From contig CAZYHR010000003.1 in NCBI GenBank assembly GCA_964647395.1, positions 9,334 through 73,333 on the forward strand: 64,000 nt of DNA. The letters are read 5' to 3'. Made by a program: the position numbers and the translations under genes. The stretch is from Phosphoribacter sp964647395 (lineage in GTDB: Bacteria; Actinomycetota; Actinomycetes; Actinomycetales; Dermatophilaceae). The notes under the pieces were generated by a model. It was not told where the DNA came from, ran no database searches, and was given only the letters and a program-made list of their open reading frames with translations. This document shows positions 53,526 through 61,276 of this stretch, in pieces. Each line of letters starts with the position of its first letter. Within the stretch, counting starts at the first letter, position 1.

Positions 53526-54181
53526 CTGCCGACCACCGGCTGGGCGCCGATCGCCTCGACGCGATCGGCGCCGCAGCGACGGTGCTGTCCCGGTGGCTGC
53601 TGGCCGCCCCCGACGACGAGGCGCTCGCCCGGGTCCGGGAGCCCGCCATGCTCGACCACTGGCCGCTCGGTCCCTCCCGCGGCGTCGCGCAGTTCGACGC
53701 CTCGCGGGAGGCCGCGGAGGACGCCGAGGCGGCGCGGACCGACCACCGGCTGCTGTTCATGGGGCCCGGGCCGATGCGGGCGGCCCCCTACGAGTCGGTG
53801 CACCGGTCGCGGGACCAACTGGTGTTCGATGAGCAGACCGTCCAGGTCCGCGAGGCCTACGCCCGAGTGGGCCTGGCCGCCCCGCGTCAGGGCCGTGACC
53901 CCGACGACCACATCGGCCTCGAGCTGGAGTTCGTCGCGACGCTGTGCAGCCGGCTGCTCGATGCCGCGGACGCCGACGACCGGGCCGAGCAGGACCACCT
54001 GCTGCGGGAGTTGCGGGCCTTCGTCGGCGACCACCTGCTGCCCTGGGCCCCGGCCCTGGGACGCCAGATCGCCGACCGGGCCGAGACCCACCTCTATCGC
54101 GGCGTGGGCCTGCTCGTCGTCGATGTGGTCGAGCAGCTGCGGGCCGAGTTGGGCATCGAGGCGGACCAGGACCGACCATGA
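53522..54181 (+). CDS. TorD/DmsD-family molybdoenzyme chaperone
   Basis: 219 helical residues starting GTG 53522, overlapping the dmsC stop. The TorD/DmsD signature region DDHIGLELEFVATLC matches the family's DHIxxELxFM pattern, and YESVHRSRDQLVFDEQTVQVREAY corresponds to the segment binding Tat signal peptides. Such proteins hold the apo-enzyme until cofactor is inserted and block premature Tat export; both upstream A subunits have Tat signals, so both may be clients. The stop overlaps the next ATG (ATGA). Confidence 0.85.
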   Translation: MTADHRLGADRLDAIGAAATVLSRWLLAAPDDEALARVREPAMLDHWPLGPSRGVAQFDASREAAEDAEAARTDHRLLFMGPGPMRAAPYESVHRSRDQLVFDEQTVQVREAYARVGLAAPRQGRDPDDHIGLELEFVATLCSRLLDAADADDRAEQDHLLRELRAFVGDHLLPWAPALGRQIADRAETHLYRGVGLLVVDVVEQLRAELGIEADQDRP

Positions 54182-55104
54182 CGACGATCCGCACGGCAGC
54201 CGCCCTGCTCGCGCCCGCGGCCGTGCCGCCGGCCGACCTCGTGGCGACCGCCCGGTGGGTGGCTCAGTCCCCCGACCCGGTCGCGGTCGAGCTGAGTTGC
54301 GCCGAGCACCCCGACCCGGGTCCCGGCACCGCGGCCGACCACACCGCGATCCGGCTGCGCAGCTGCCTGGCCGAGGTCCCCACGTATGCCGTCCTGGAAG
54401 TCCTCTCGGCCGGCGCCCCGACCGTGCGGCTGCGCCTGGACGGCTGCCTCACGCCGGACCCCGAGCGGTGGCAGCTGCCGGTGCCGCGCCTGGTCGTCGT
54501 GGCGGCCGCCCCGCCGGCTGACCGGGCCGGGCGGCTGCGCCGTCCCCGGGTGCTCGACGCGGGCGCCCTGCCGGTGCCGCGGCGAGCCCTGCTGGCCCTC
54601 GACCGGCCCGAGCCGGCGGCCGAGGGGGGCACCGCCCACCAGCGGCTGGCCGACGCGCTGCGCGAACTGGCCCCGCCCGACGCCTCGGCCTGGGAACAGC
54701 CGGGCACCGCGTTGCGGCTGCTCGCGCCCGACTGCACCGCCTGCGGGGTCTGCGTGCGGGCCTGCCCGGACCAGGCGCTGAGCTTGGACGTCGACCCGAC
54801 GCGGGCGCTGCTCGTGCAGCAGCCGGCCCTGTGCTCGGGCTGCGGGGACTGCGTGCGGTGCTGCCCGATCGACGCGGTGGTGCCCACCGGCCGACACCCC
54901 TGGTCGGTGCTGCGGCGCACCGACAGCGTCGTGGTGGCCCAGGTGGCGACCAGCACCTGCTTGCGGTGCGGGACCGCCTTCCCCGACGACGGCACCGACT
55001 GGTGCCCGCCCTGCGCCTTCCGGCGGGCCAACCCCTTCGGCTCGATCCTGCCGGCGGAACTGGGCCGGCGCACCGGCCCGGCCGACCGCGACCCGCCCGG
55101 CTGA
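54178..55104 (+). CDS. Ferredoxin-like protein with two 4Fe-4S motifs and a zinc-ribbon-like tail
   Basis: 308 residues. The first 180 (TIRTAAALLAPAAVPPADL onward) form an Ala/Pro/Leu-rich domain of unknown type. Cluster motifs CTACGVCVRACP and CSGCGDCVRCCP follow near residues 183-228, and the end has CLRCGTAFPDDG...CPPC like a zinc ribbon. It is translationally coupled to the chaperone gene. It may be an extra electron carrier or a maturation factor for the molybdoenzymes; the role is not established. The stop lies inside the first unit of a 64-bp tandem duplication. Confidence 0.7.
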   Translation: MTTIRTAAALLAPAAVPPADLVATARWVAQSPDPVAVELSCAEHPDPGPGTAADHTAIRLRSCLAEVPTYAVLEVLSAGAPTVRLRLDGCLTPDPERWQLPVPRLVVVAAAPPADRAGRLRRPRVLDAGALPVPRRALLALDRPEPAAEGGTAHQRLADALRELAPPDASAWEQPGTALRLLAPDCTACGVCVRACPDQALSLDVDPTRALLVQQPALCSGCGDCVRCCPIDAVVPTGRHPWSVLRRTDSVVVAQVATSTCLRCGTAFPDDGTDWCPPCAFRRANPFGSILPAELGRRTGPADRDPPG

Positions 55105-55221
55105 GCCGGCCCGTGGAACGTTCCAGGCAACCGCTTTCACCGGTGGTCGGGGGACGGGGCCCGGCTGAGCCGGCCCGTGGAACGTTCCAGGCAACCGCTT
55201 TCACCGGTGGTCGGGGGACGG
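55095..55221. repeat. 64-bp tandem duplication carrying two copies of the GGAACGTTCC repeat
   Basis: 55095-55157 and 55159-55221 are identical. Each contains the 29-bp unit (55115-55143 and 55179-55207), in the opposite orientation to the copies at 42582-42652, from which it differs at one base. The first unit includes the ferredoxin-like gene's stop codon. The spacer is convergent (next gene ends at 55233). Confidence 0.92.
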
Positions 55222-55232
55222 TTGGCCGGGGG

Positions 55233-56198
55233 CTACATCTGCAGGCCGAAGATGGCCATGAGGGCGGCCAGGGTGAAGAACGACCCCATCGTCGTGACCA
55301 GCACGACGGCGGCGGCGGGGCGGTCCTCGCCACCTTCGGCCGCGAGGATCGGATAGATCGTCACCACCGGCATGCCTCCGCTGAGGATCAGGGCGGCGCG
55401 CAGTTCGGGCGACAGGTCCGGCAAGCCCACGGCCACCAGCGCGACGAGGGCGCCGGCGACGAGCAGTGGGTGGACCAGCAGCTTGCCGGCGGACACCACG
55501 GCGGTGCGCCGGAAGACCCCGCGCACCTGCAGGCCGGCCAGGGTGGCCCCCACCGCGAAAAGCGCACCCGCGGTGCTGGCGGCCGCGAACAGGTCCAGGG
55601 TGCGCCGGATCGGCTCGGGCTGCGGCAGCTTGACCGCCGAGGCGATCAGGCCCAACGCCATGGCCACCAGCAGCGGGTTGCGCACCAACGTGCGCAGGGT
55701 GCGACGCAGTTCGGCCAGCAACCGCTGGCCGGTCAATCCGGTGCCGCCGGCCGTGCGGTGCGCCAGCAACAGCAGCAGCGGGATGGTCACGACGTTCTCG
55801 ACGAGCATGTTCATGCCGAGCACCGGCCCGGCGACCGTCGGCAGGATGAGCAGCATGACCGGGTAGCCGACATAGCCGCTGTTCGGGCACGACATGCCCA
55901 TGCCGACATAGGCGTCGACCGGAGCGCCCTTGCGCTCCACGACCCGGGCGTAGAGCAGCCCGAGCATGGCCGAGCAGACCGAGCCCACCGCGTAGGCCGC
56001 CAGATAGGTCGGCTGCAGGATCTCGTCGATGGGGCGTCGGCTCACCACGGTGAACAGCAGCGCGGGCAGGGCCACGTTGAAGACGAACGAGCCGACCGCC
56101 CGCGCCCCATCGGCTGGGAACGGCCCGTACTTGGTGATGAGGAAGCCGACGGCCACCGCGAGGTAGATCGGTGCGGTCAAGGTCAGAACGCTCAGCAC
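55233..56198 (-). CDS. AEC-family transporter (auxin efflux carrier-like)
   Basis: 321 residues with about ten membrane helices in two five-helix halves (APIYLAVAVGFLITKYG; FVFNVALPALLFTVV; YVGYPVMLLILPTVAG; LLVAMALGLIASAVKL; LLVHPLLVAGALVALVAVG). Family members export or import organic acids, malonate or aromatic acids. Conserved FNVALPALLF and SCPNSGYVGYPVM support the assignment. GTG start with GAGGAGG upstream. It is divergent from a MarR regulator that precedes an aromatic-type monooxygenase, so an aromatic or phenolic acid is a reasonable substrate guess. Confidence 0.85.
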   Translation of the reverse strand: MLSVLTLTAPIYLAVAVGFLITKYGPFPADGARAVGSFVFNVALPALLFTVVSRRPIDEILQPTYLAAYAVGSVCSAMLGLLYARVVERKGAPVDAYVGMGMSCPNSGYVGYPVMLLILPTVAGPVLGMNMLVENVVTIPLLLLLAHRTAGGTGLTGQRLLAELRRTLRTLVRNPLLVAMALGLIASAVKLPQPEPIRRTLDLFAAASTAGALFAVGATLAGLQVRGVFRRTAVVSAGKLLVHPLLVAGALVALVAVGLPDLSPELRAALILSGGMPVVTIYPILAAEGGEDRPAAAVVLVTTMGSFFTLAALMAIFGLQM

Positions 56199-56251
56199 GT
56201 GGCCTCCTCGACCCGGTTCGACAACGCTGGCAATTTACTACAGGTATGAAC

Positions 56252-56257
56252 TATTCT
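56252..56257 (+). promoter_or_regulatory. -10 box of the MarR gene (leaderless)
   Basis: TATTCT lies 7 nt before ATG 56265 in the only AT-rich patch of this region (56230-56260), which also serves the divergent AEC gene. No ribosome-binding site is seen. Confidence 0.5.
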
Positions 56258-56264
56258 GCGAGGC

Positions 56265-56786
56265 ATGACGACCGTGGCCAGGCGCCGACCCTTCGTTGAC
56301 ACCGCACAGGAGCGGATCATCGAGGAGTTCCCCGACGCCGACCTGCTTGCCAACCGTCTCATGCTGCACCTGCACCGCACCACCAGCGCCGTGCTCTACG
56401 ACTTCGAGTCCACGGTGCACCGACCGCTCGGCAGCAACTGGGCGGTCTTCCGGGTGCTCTTCGCGCTGTGGCTCGCCGGGCCGCTGAGCTCGCACGCCGT
56501 CAGTGCGGTGACCGGCATGAGTCGCGCTGCGGTGTCTAACGTTTCGCGAACCCTGTTGGAGCGCGGCGACATCCGCAAGGACGACGACCCGGACGACGGC
56601 CGGGCCGTGGTGCTGAGCATCACCGACCAGGGCCTGGCGGCCGTCCGAGAGGCCTTCGCGGGCCAGCACGAACGCGAGCGTCAATGGGCCTCCCTGCTGT
56701 CTCCGGAGGAGCAGCAGATCCTCACCCTGCTGCTGGCCAAACTCATGTCCCGGCGGCACTCCATCCACCCCGCCGAGCGTCGCTGA
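56265..56786 (+). CDS. MarR-family transcriptional regulator
   Basis: 173 residues. The winged helix part is SSHAVSAVTGMSRAAVSNVSRTLLERGDIRKDDDPDDGRAVVLSITDQGL split over recognition helix SRAAVSNVSRTL and wing DDPDDGRAVVLS; both are complete. The family often senses phenolic compounds and represses neighbouring catabolic and transport genes. Candidate targets are the divergent AEC gene and the FAD monooxygenase downstream, whose promoter contains the inverted repeat GTCAA-N4-TTGAC. Confidence 0.9.
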   Translation: MTTVARRRPFVDTAQERIIEEFPDADLLANRLMLHLHRTTSAVLYDFESTVHRPLGSNWAVFRVLFALWLAGPLSSHAVSAVTGMSRAAVSNVSRTLLERGDIRKDDDPDDGRAVVLSITDQGLAAVREAFAGQHERERQWASLLSPEEQQILTLLLAKLMSRRHSIHPAERR

Positions 56787-56809
56787 CTGCCCGGAACCGC
56801 AGAATTTTT

Positions 56810-56823
56810 GTCAAACCCTTGAC
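56810..56823. promoter_or_regulatory. GTCAA-N4-TTGAC inverted repeat overlapping the monooxygenase -35
   Basis: The right half-site overlaps the -35 box TTGACT (56819-56824). Binding here would block polymerase, as expected for a MarR repressor encoded just upstream. Confidence 0.5.
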
Positions 56824-56848
56824 TATCAACCGTTTCACTTCCTAGCCT
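56819..56848 (+). promoter_or_regulatory. Promoter of the FAD monooxygenase gene
   Basis: TTGACT (56819-56824), an 18-nt spacer and TAGCCT (56843-56848) form a near-consensus housekeeping promoter 35 nt before ATG 56883, which has GAGGAG as ribosome-binding site. Confidence 0.65.
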
Positions 56849-56882
56849 GGTACCACCCAGCCGGACTCGACGAGGAGACCCC

Positions 56883-58736
56883 ATGCCTGCCCTGGTCAAC
56901 GACTACGCGTACACCTACGAGTCCCCAGCCGACGAGGTTTGGGAGCAGGTCCACCCCGTCGTCGTCGTCGGCGGCGGCCCGGTCGGCCTGGCGACCGCGC
57001 TGGGGCTGGCCCAGCGCGGCATACCGGTCGTCGTCGTCTCGGCCGGCGACCGGGTCTCGGTCGGCTCGCGCGCCATCTGCACCTCGCGGCACTCGCTGGA
57101 GATCCTCGACAACCTCGGGGTCGGCGACCGCACCCAGGACCGCTCGATCATCTGGGACGGCGGACGCAGTTTCTACCGGGACGAGCAGGTCCTGCAGTTC
57201 ACCATGCCCAACGACCCCAAGTTCGTCCGGCCGCCGATGGTCAACCTCAGCCAGGCCGACATCGAGCAGTACCTGTGGGAGTCGCTGCTGGAGCGCGACG
57301 ACGTCGTGCTGCTGCCGTGCAGCCCGGTGACCGACGTCACGGTCGCGCCGGCCGACGCCCCGGCCAACGGCTCGTCGCAGGTGGCCACCCTGAGCGTCAC
57401 GACCCCCGACGGCCCGCGCACCCTGCACGCCTCGTGGGTCATCGCGGCCGACGGCGCCCGCAGCGCCGTGCGCGACGCGCTCGGCCTCAAGCTCGAGGGC
57501 ACGGCCTACGAGGGTCGCTACGTCATCGCCGACATCGTCTGGGAAACCGACTGGAAAGCCGAGCGGCTGGTCTGGTTCAACCCCGAGTCCAACCCGGGCC
57601 AGACCATCATCATGCACTGCCAGCCGGACAACATCTGGCGCATCGACTACCAGCTCGGCCCCGACGAGGACGCCGAGGTGCAGACCCGCCCCGAGGTCAT
57701 CAAGGAGCGGATCACCCGCCACCTCAAGTGGGTCGGCATGGGCGACACCAAGTGGGAGCTCATCTGGTCCTCGCTCTACAGCGCCCGCGCCCTGGCCCTG
57801 CAGGACTTCCGCCAGGACAACGTCGTGTTCGTCGGCGACGCGGCGCACCTCGTGCCGATCTTCGGGGTCCGCGGCATGAACTCCGGCCTCGAGGACGCCA
57901 GCACCGCTATCTGGCAGCTCAGCGCGGTGATCCGCGGTCACGCGGATGAGCAGATCCTCAACACCTACTCCGCCGAACGGCGCTTCGCCTGGGAGCAGAA
58001 CATCTCCAACGCCACCCTCTCGACGCTGTTCATGACGCCTGGCACGGTCGGCTACCAGACCTCCCGCGCCGCGGTCCTGCCCCTCATCAAGGCCCGCCCC
58101 GAGCTGCGGCACCTGGTCAACCCGCGGCAGTCCTCGGCGACCCACTCGCGTGGCTCGCTGGCGACCTGGGGAGGCGAGGGCATCGAGGCCGGGCTGCAGC
58201 CGGGCGACCCGGTCTCCGACACCCACTTCACCGACGCGGCCACCTCGCTGCTCGACGCCGGCGGCCGCGGCTTCATCGTCCTCGCGCCGACCGGCCGGGA
58301 CGAGGTCGCCCAGCGGTGGGCCGATGCCTTCGCCGAGGTCTTCCCGCTCGAGGGGGCGAGCACGCTCACCCTGTCCGAGGGCGACCTCGACCTGGTCGGC
58401 ATCAAGGGCGACCACGTGGTCGTGCTGCGCCCCGAGGGCGTCGCCGGTGTGGTCGTGCGGTGCGACGACGCGAGCGACCCGCTGGCCGTGGCCCGGGCGA
58501 TGGCCGCCGGCGACACGCAGTCCGGACACGTCACCGAGCGCATCCACCGCAAGCCCGAGCTCGAGGTCGACCGGGTCGAGACCGTGTGGCGGGGCATCAG
58601 CGACGGACTCAACAAGGCCGACAGCGACGCCGAGCGAATCTCGTTCCTCGCCAAGGCGGTCCTGCTGCTGGCCATCAACGCCGAGTCGCCGCAGGAGATC
58701 CAGGAGGCGCTGGACACCGCGGCCACCTCGGTCTGA
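56883..58736 (+). CDS. FAD-dependent aromatic monooxygenase (PheA/TfdB/MhpA-like)
   Basis: 617 residues, class A flavoprotein hydroxylase. FAD motifs are VVVGGGPVGLATALGLAQRG (GxGxxG), the DG motif VIAADGARSAVRDALG, and the GD motif VVFVGDAAHLVPIFGVRGMNSGLEDA. A thioredoxin-like C-terminal domain after about residue 420 is typical of phenol and 3-(3-hydroxyphenyl)propionate hydroxylases. It would insert one oxygen into an aromatic ring using NAD(P)H. The ring-cleavage enzymes are not next to it. RGIPVVVV in the FAD domain is coded with the GGCATACC motif. Probably regulated by the upstream MarR protein. Confidence 0.88.
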   Translation: MPALVNDYAYTYESPADEVWEQVHPVVVVGGGPVGLATALGLAQRGIPVVVVSAGDRVSVGSRAICTSRHSLEILDNLGVGDRTQDRSIIWDGGRSFYRDEQVLQFTMPNDPKFVRPPMVNLSQADIEQYLWESLLERDDVVLLPCSPVTDVTVAPADAPANGSSQVATLSVTTPDGPRTLHASWVIAADGARSAVRDALGLKLEGTAYEGRYVIADIVWETDWKAERLVWFNPESNPGQTIIMHCQPDNIWRIDYQLGPDEDAEVQTRPEVIKERITRHLKWVGMGDTKWELIWSSLYSARALALQDFRQDNVVFVGDAAHLVPIFGVRGMNSGLEDASTAIWQLSAVIRGHADEQILNTYSAERRFAWEQNISNATLSTLFMTPGTVGYQTSRAAVLPLIKARPELRHLVNPRQSSATHSRGSLATWGGEGIEAGLQPGDPVSDTHFTDAATSLLDAGGRGFIVLAPTGRDEVAQRWADAFAEVFPLEGASTLTLSEGDLDLVGIKGDHVVVLRPEGVAGVVVRCDDASDPLAVARAMAAGDTQSGHVTERIHRKPELEVDRVETVWRGISDGLNKADSDAERISFLAKAVLLLAINAESPQEIQEALDTAATSV

Positions 58737-58763
58737 CCACGAGCAACGACGCGGCGGCGTCGG

Positions 58764-58787
58764 GCCGGCGGGCCCGGCGCCGCCGGC
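58764..58787. terminator. Bidirectional hairpin between convergent genes
   Basis: GCCGGCGG/CCGCCGGC stem of 8 bp with an 8-nt loop, 27 nt after the monooxygenase stop and 24 nt after the end of the convergent hydrolase gene. No T-tract. Confidence 0.5.
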
Positions 58788-58811
58788 GCGTCCACCCGGG
58801 GGCGCACCCGG

Positions 58812-59528
58812 TCAACGGTCGACCACCTGCCGGGCGAACCGGTCGAGGACCGCCGCCGTCTGCCACGGCCGGGTCAACGGCAGCAGGTGGCTGGCCCCCC
58901 GGACGGTCAGCACCCGGCCGTGCGGAGCGGCGGCGGCGAAGCGGCCCGCATGCACCCCGAGCTGGTCGAACTGGCCCCGCACGACCAGCACCGGACAGGT
59001 CACCTCGCGCAGCAGGTCGGGGCTGCCGTAGCGCATGACGAACCGCCACGAGTCGCGCAGCCCGTCGAACCAGTAGCCCTCCGCGCGGATCGGATCGAAC
59101 ACCTGCGCGGGCGTCCAGCGCGACAGCACTGCGTCGTTGAAGGCCGAGATCCGTTGTCGGGGAGCCCGATCGGTGACCAGCCCCAACACGCGGTAGGCCG
59201 CGGCGCCGGCTCCGCGCGGGATCGCCGCCGCCCCGATGGTCACCAGACCGGCGAGTCGCTCGCTGCGCCGGGCGGCATACACCATCGCGGCGTAGCCGCC
59301 GAGGGAGTGCCCGGCCAGCACGACGGGCTGGCCCGGGGCCGCCGACTCGATCGCCTCGGCGAGCACCCGGACGACGTTGTCGCGGGTGAACTCCCGGTCG
59401 GCGGTCGGGCCGTGTCCGGGCAGCACCGGGGTGACCACCTCGTAGCGCGGCTCCAGCCAGGTGCGGTGGGCGGCCCATTGCACGCCGCTGACCCGGGACC
59501 CGTGCACGAGCACCAGTCGGGTGCGCAT
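58812..59528 (-). CDS. Alpha/beta hydrolase
   Basis: 238 residues. The oxyanion segment LVLVHGSRVSG and nucleophile elbow LAGHSLGGYAA (Ser) are clear; PVLVVRGQFDQLGV holds the likely Asp and GASHLLPL the catalytic His. The substrate is unknown; size and lid type are like small esterases or carboxylesterase-type hydrolases. Its ATG overlaps the stop of the response-regulator gene (TGATG), so it belongs to the exporter/two-component operon. It may act on the exported or sensed compound. Confidence 0.8.
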   Translation of the reverse strand: MRTRLVLVHGSRVSGVQWAAHRTWLEPRYEVVTPVLPGHGPTADREFTRDNVVRVLAEAIESAAPGQPVVLAGHSLGGYAAMVYAARRSERLAGLVTIGAAAIPRGAGAAAYRVLGLVTDRAPRQRISAFNDAVLSRWTPAQVFDPIRAEGYWFDGLRDSWRFVMRYGSPDLLREVTCPVLVVRGQFDQLGVHAGRFAAAAPHGRVLTVRGASHLLPLTRPWQTAAVLDRFARQVVDR

Positions 59529-60142
59529 CACAGCCAGCCGTAACTGTCGGCGATGCGCACGGCGTCGGCCCGGTTGCGCGCCTCGGTCTTGCCGATCGCC
59601 GCGGACAGGTGGTTGCGGACGGTGCCCTCGGACAGGTGCAACTCGGTGGCCAGTTCGGCGACGGTGCCACCACGGCGAGCCGCCCGCAGCACCTCGGTCT
59701 CCCGGTCGGTCAGCGGTGACTGGCCGACCGCGAGCGTGTCCGCCGCCAGCGAGGGATCGACCACCCGCAGCCCGGCGTGCACCCGGCGCACCGCGTCGGC
59801 GAGCTCACGCGCCGGGGTGTCCTTGACGACGAAGCCCGACGCCCCGGCTCGCAACGCCCGGACCAGGAAGCCGGGCCGGCCGAAGGTCGTGACGATGAGG
59901 ACCCGCGTCGCCGGGTGCCGGGCGCGCAGCGTGGCGGTGGCCTCGATGCCGTCCAGACCGGGCATCTCGACGTCGAGCAGGGCCACATCGGGGGTGGTGC
60001 GGTCGGCGGCCGCGAGAACCTCGTCGCCGCGGCCCACCTCGGCGACGATCTCGAGGTCGGGCTCGAGCCCGAGCAGGGTGGCCAGGGCGCCACGCACCAG
60101 CGCCTGGTCGTCGGCCAGCAGCAACCGGATCGGCCTGGTCAA
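59528..60142 (-). CDS. NarL/LuxR-family response regulator
   Basis: 204 residues. Receiver domain with acidic pocket LLLADDQALVRG, phospho-acceptor Asp in ALLDVEMPGLDG, and Thr/Lys in IVTTFGR and FVVKDTP. The LuxR-type helix-turn-helix is LTDRETEVLRAARRGGTVAELA with recognition helix SEGTVRNHLSAAIGK. The start is TTG 60142, overlapping the kinase stop (TTGA), so translation is coupled. It likely controls the ABC exporter operon in which it lies. Confidence 0.93.
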   Translation of the reverse strand: MTRPIRLLLADDQALVRGALATLLGLEPDLEIVAEVGRGDEVLAAADRTTPDVALLDVEMPGLDGIEATATLRARHPATRVLIVTTFGRPGFLVRALRAGASGFVVKDTPARELADAVRRVHAGLRVVDPSLAADTLAVGQSPLTDRETEVLRAARRGGTVAELATELHLSEGTVRNHLSAAIGKTEARNRADAVRIADSYGWL

Positions 60143-61260
60143 CGGGCCTCCACGTGCAGGACGAATCCGCGCGGCCGGCCGTTGCCCGTCACGACCGCCG
60201 CCCCGGCGGAGCGCGCCCGCTCCCGCAGACCGGTCAGGCCGCTGCCCGAAGACCCCCGCGCCACCGGGCCGGTGCCGTCATCGGTGACGGTGATCGCGCG
60301 GTCGGTCAGCGTGATCGTGCACGACGAGGCACCACTGTGCCGCACGACGTTGGTCACCCCCTCGCGCACCGTCCACGCGAACAGCTCGCGCAGCCGCGAC
60401 TCGACCGCCTCGGTCGCCGTGGGCAGGTCGGCCTGGATCCCGGCGGCGGTCAGCACCGTGCGGGCCCGGGCGAGCTCGCCCGGCAGGGTGATCTCACGGT
60501 AGCCGGACACCGCCCGGCGCACGTCGGACAGGGCATCCCGGGCCAGCCGCTCGAGGTCGGCGACCTCGGTCCGCACGGCCCGACGCGGCGCGTCCGTCTC
60601 GAGCAGCCGGCCGGCCAGTTCGGCCTTGACCGAGATCGCGGTCAGCGAGTGACCGAGGATGTCGTGCAGGTCGCGGGCGAAGCGGTCCCGCTGCTCGGCC
60701 AGGGCGAGCGCCGACTCGGCGTCCTTGACCCGCAGCAGCGCCCGGTTGCGGGCCATGAACAGCGCGAAGCCCCACACCGTGAACCCACTGATCAGGGTGC
60801 CCAACGCCACCCCGCGCGGGTCGTGCAGTCCCCCCGTCCACCGCCAGGACAGCAACTCGACACCACCGGCCAGGACGACGACGACCAGCAGGCTCGCCCG
60901 GGGCGGCAGGGCCACGATCGACACCACCGCGAGAAAGGGCACGGTCGCCGTGCCGAGCCAGCCGCCGGCCGCGGTGAGCACGCCGGACAGCAGGGCCAGG
61001 GCGAGCAGTTCCCACCGGCTGCGCACCACCGCCCGGGGGTCGGGGTCCTGGGTGACGAACAGCCGGCGCATCCCCCGGACCGCCCAGACGTAGCCCCCCG
61101 CGAAGACGACCAGCCCGGTGGCCAGCCCGACCCCGGCCGCGGTGCCCAGGGCGAACGAGTTCACCACCGGCGCAACGAGGAAGCCGAGCCAGACCACGCT
61201 GAAGAACAGGCCCAGCAACCGGGCCCGCACGGGCCGGTCTGTGGGGGGCCGGCTGCTCAC
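60139..61260 (-). CDS. DesK-type sensor histidine kinase
   Basis: 373 residues, several membrane helices in the first 190 (FFSVVWLGFLVAPVVNSFAL, GVGLATGLVVFAGGYVWAV, LLALALLSGVLTAAGGWLG, FLAVVSIVALPP) without a large extracellular sensor. The HisKA_3 site RDRFARDLHDILGHSLTAI holds the phospho-His; ATP-binding elements are EGVTNVVRHSGA and TVTDDGTG. Such kinases sense membrane state or membrane-active compounds. GTG 61260 with GGAG upstream is used; the open frame continues to 61377 into the permease gene but without protein character. Confidence 0.88.
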   Translation of the reverse strand: MSSRPPTDRPVRARLLGLFFSVVWLGFLVAPVVNSFALGTAAGVGLATGLVVFAGGYVWAVRGMRRLFVTQDPDPRAVVRSRWELLALALLSGVLTAAGGWLGTATVPFLAVVSIVALPPRASLLVVVVLAGGVELLSWRWTGGLHDPRGVALGTLISGFTVWGFALFMARNRALLRVKDAESALALAEQRDRFARDLHDILGHSLTAISVKAELAGRLLETDAPRRAVRTEVADLERLARDALSDVRRAVSGYREITLPGELARARTVLTAAGIQADLPTATEAVESRLRELFAWTVREGVTNVVRHSGASSCTITLTDRAITVTDDGTGPVARGSSGSGLTGLRERARSAGAAVVTGNGRPRGFVLHVEAR

Positions 61261-61276
61261 GTTCTCCAACGTAGCC

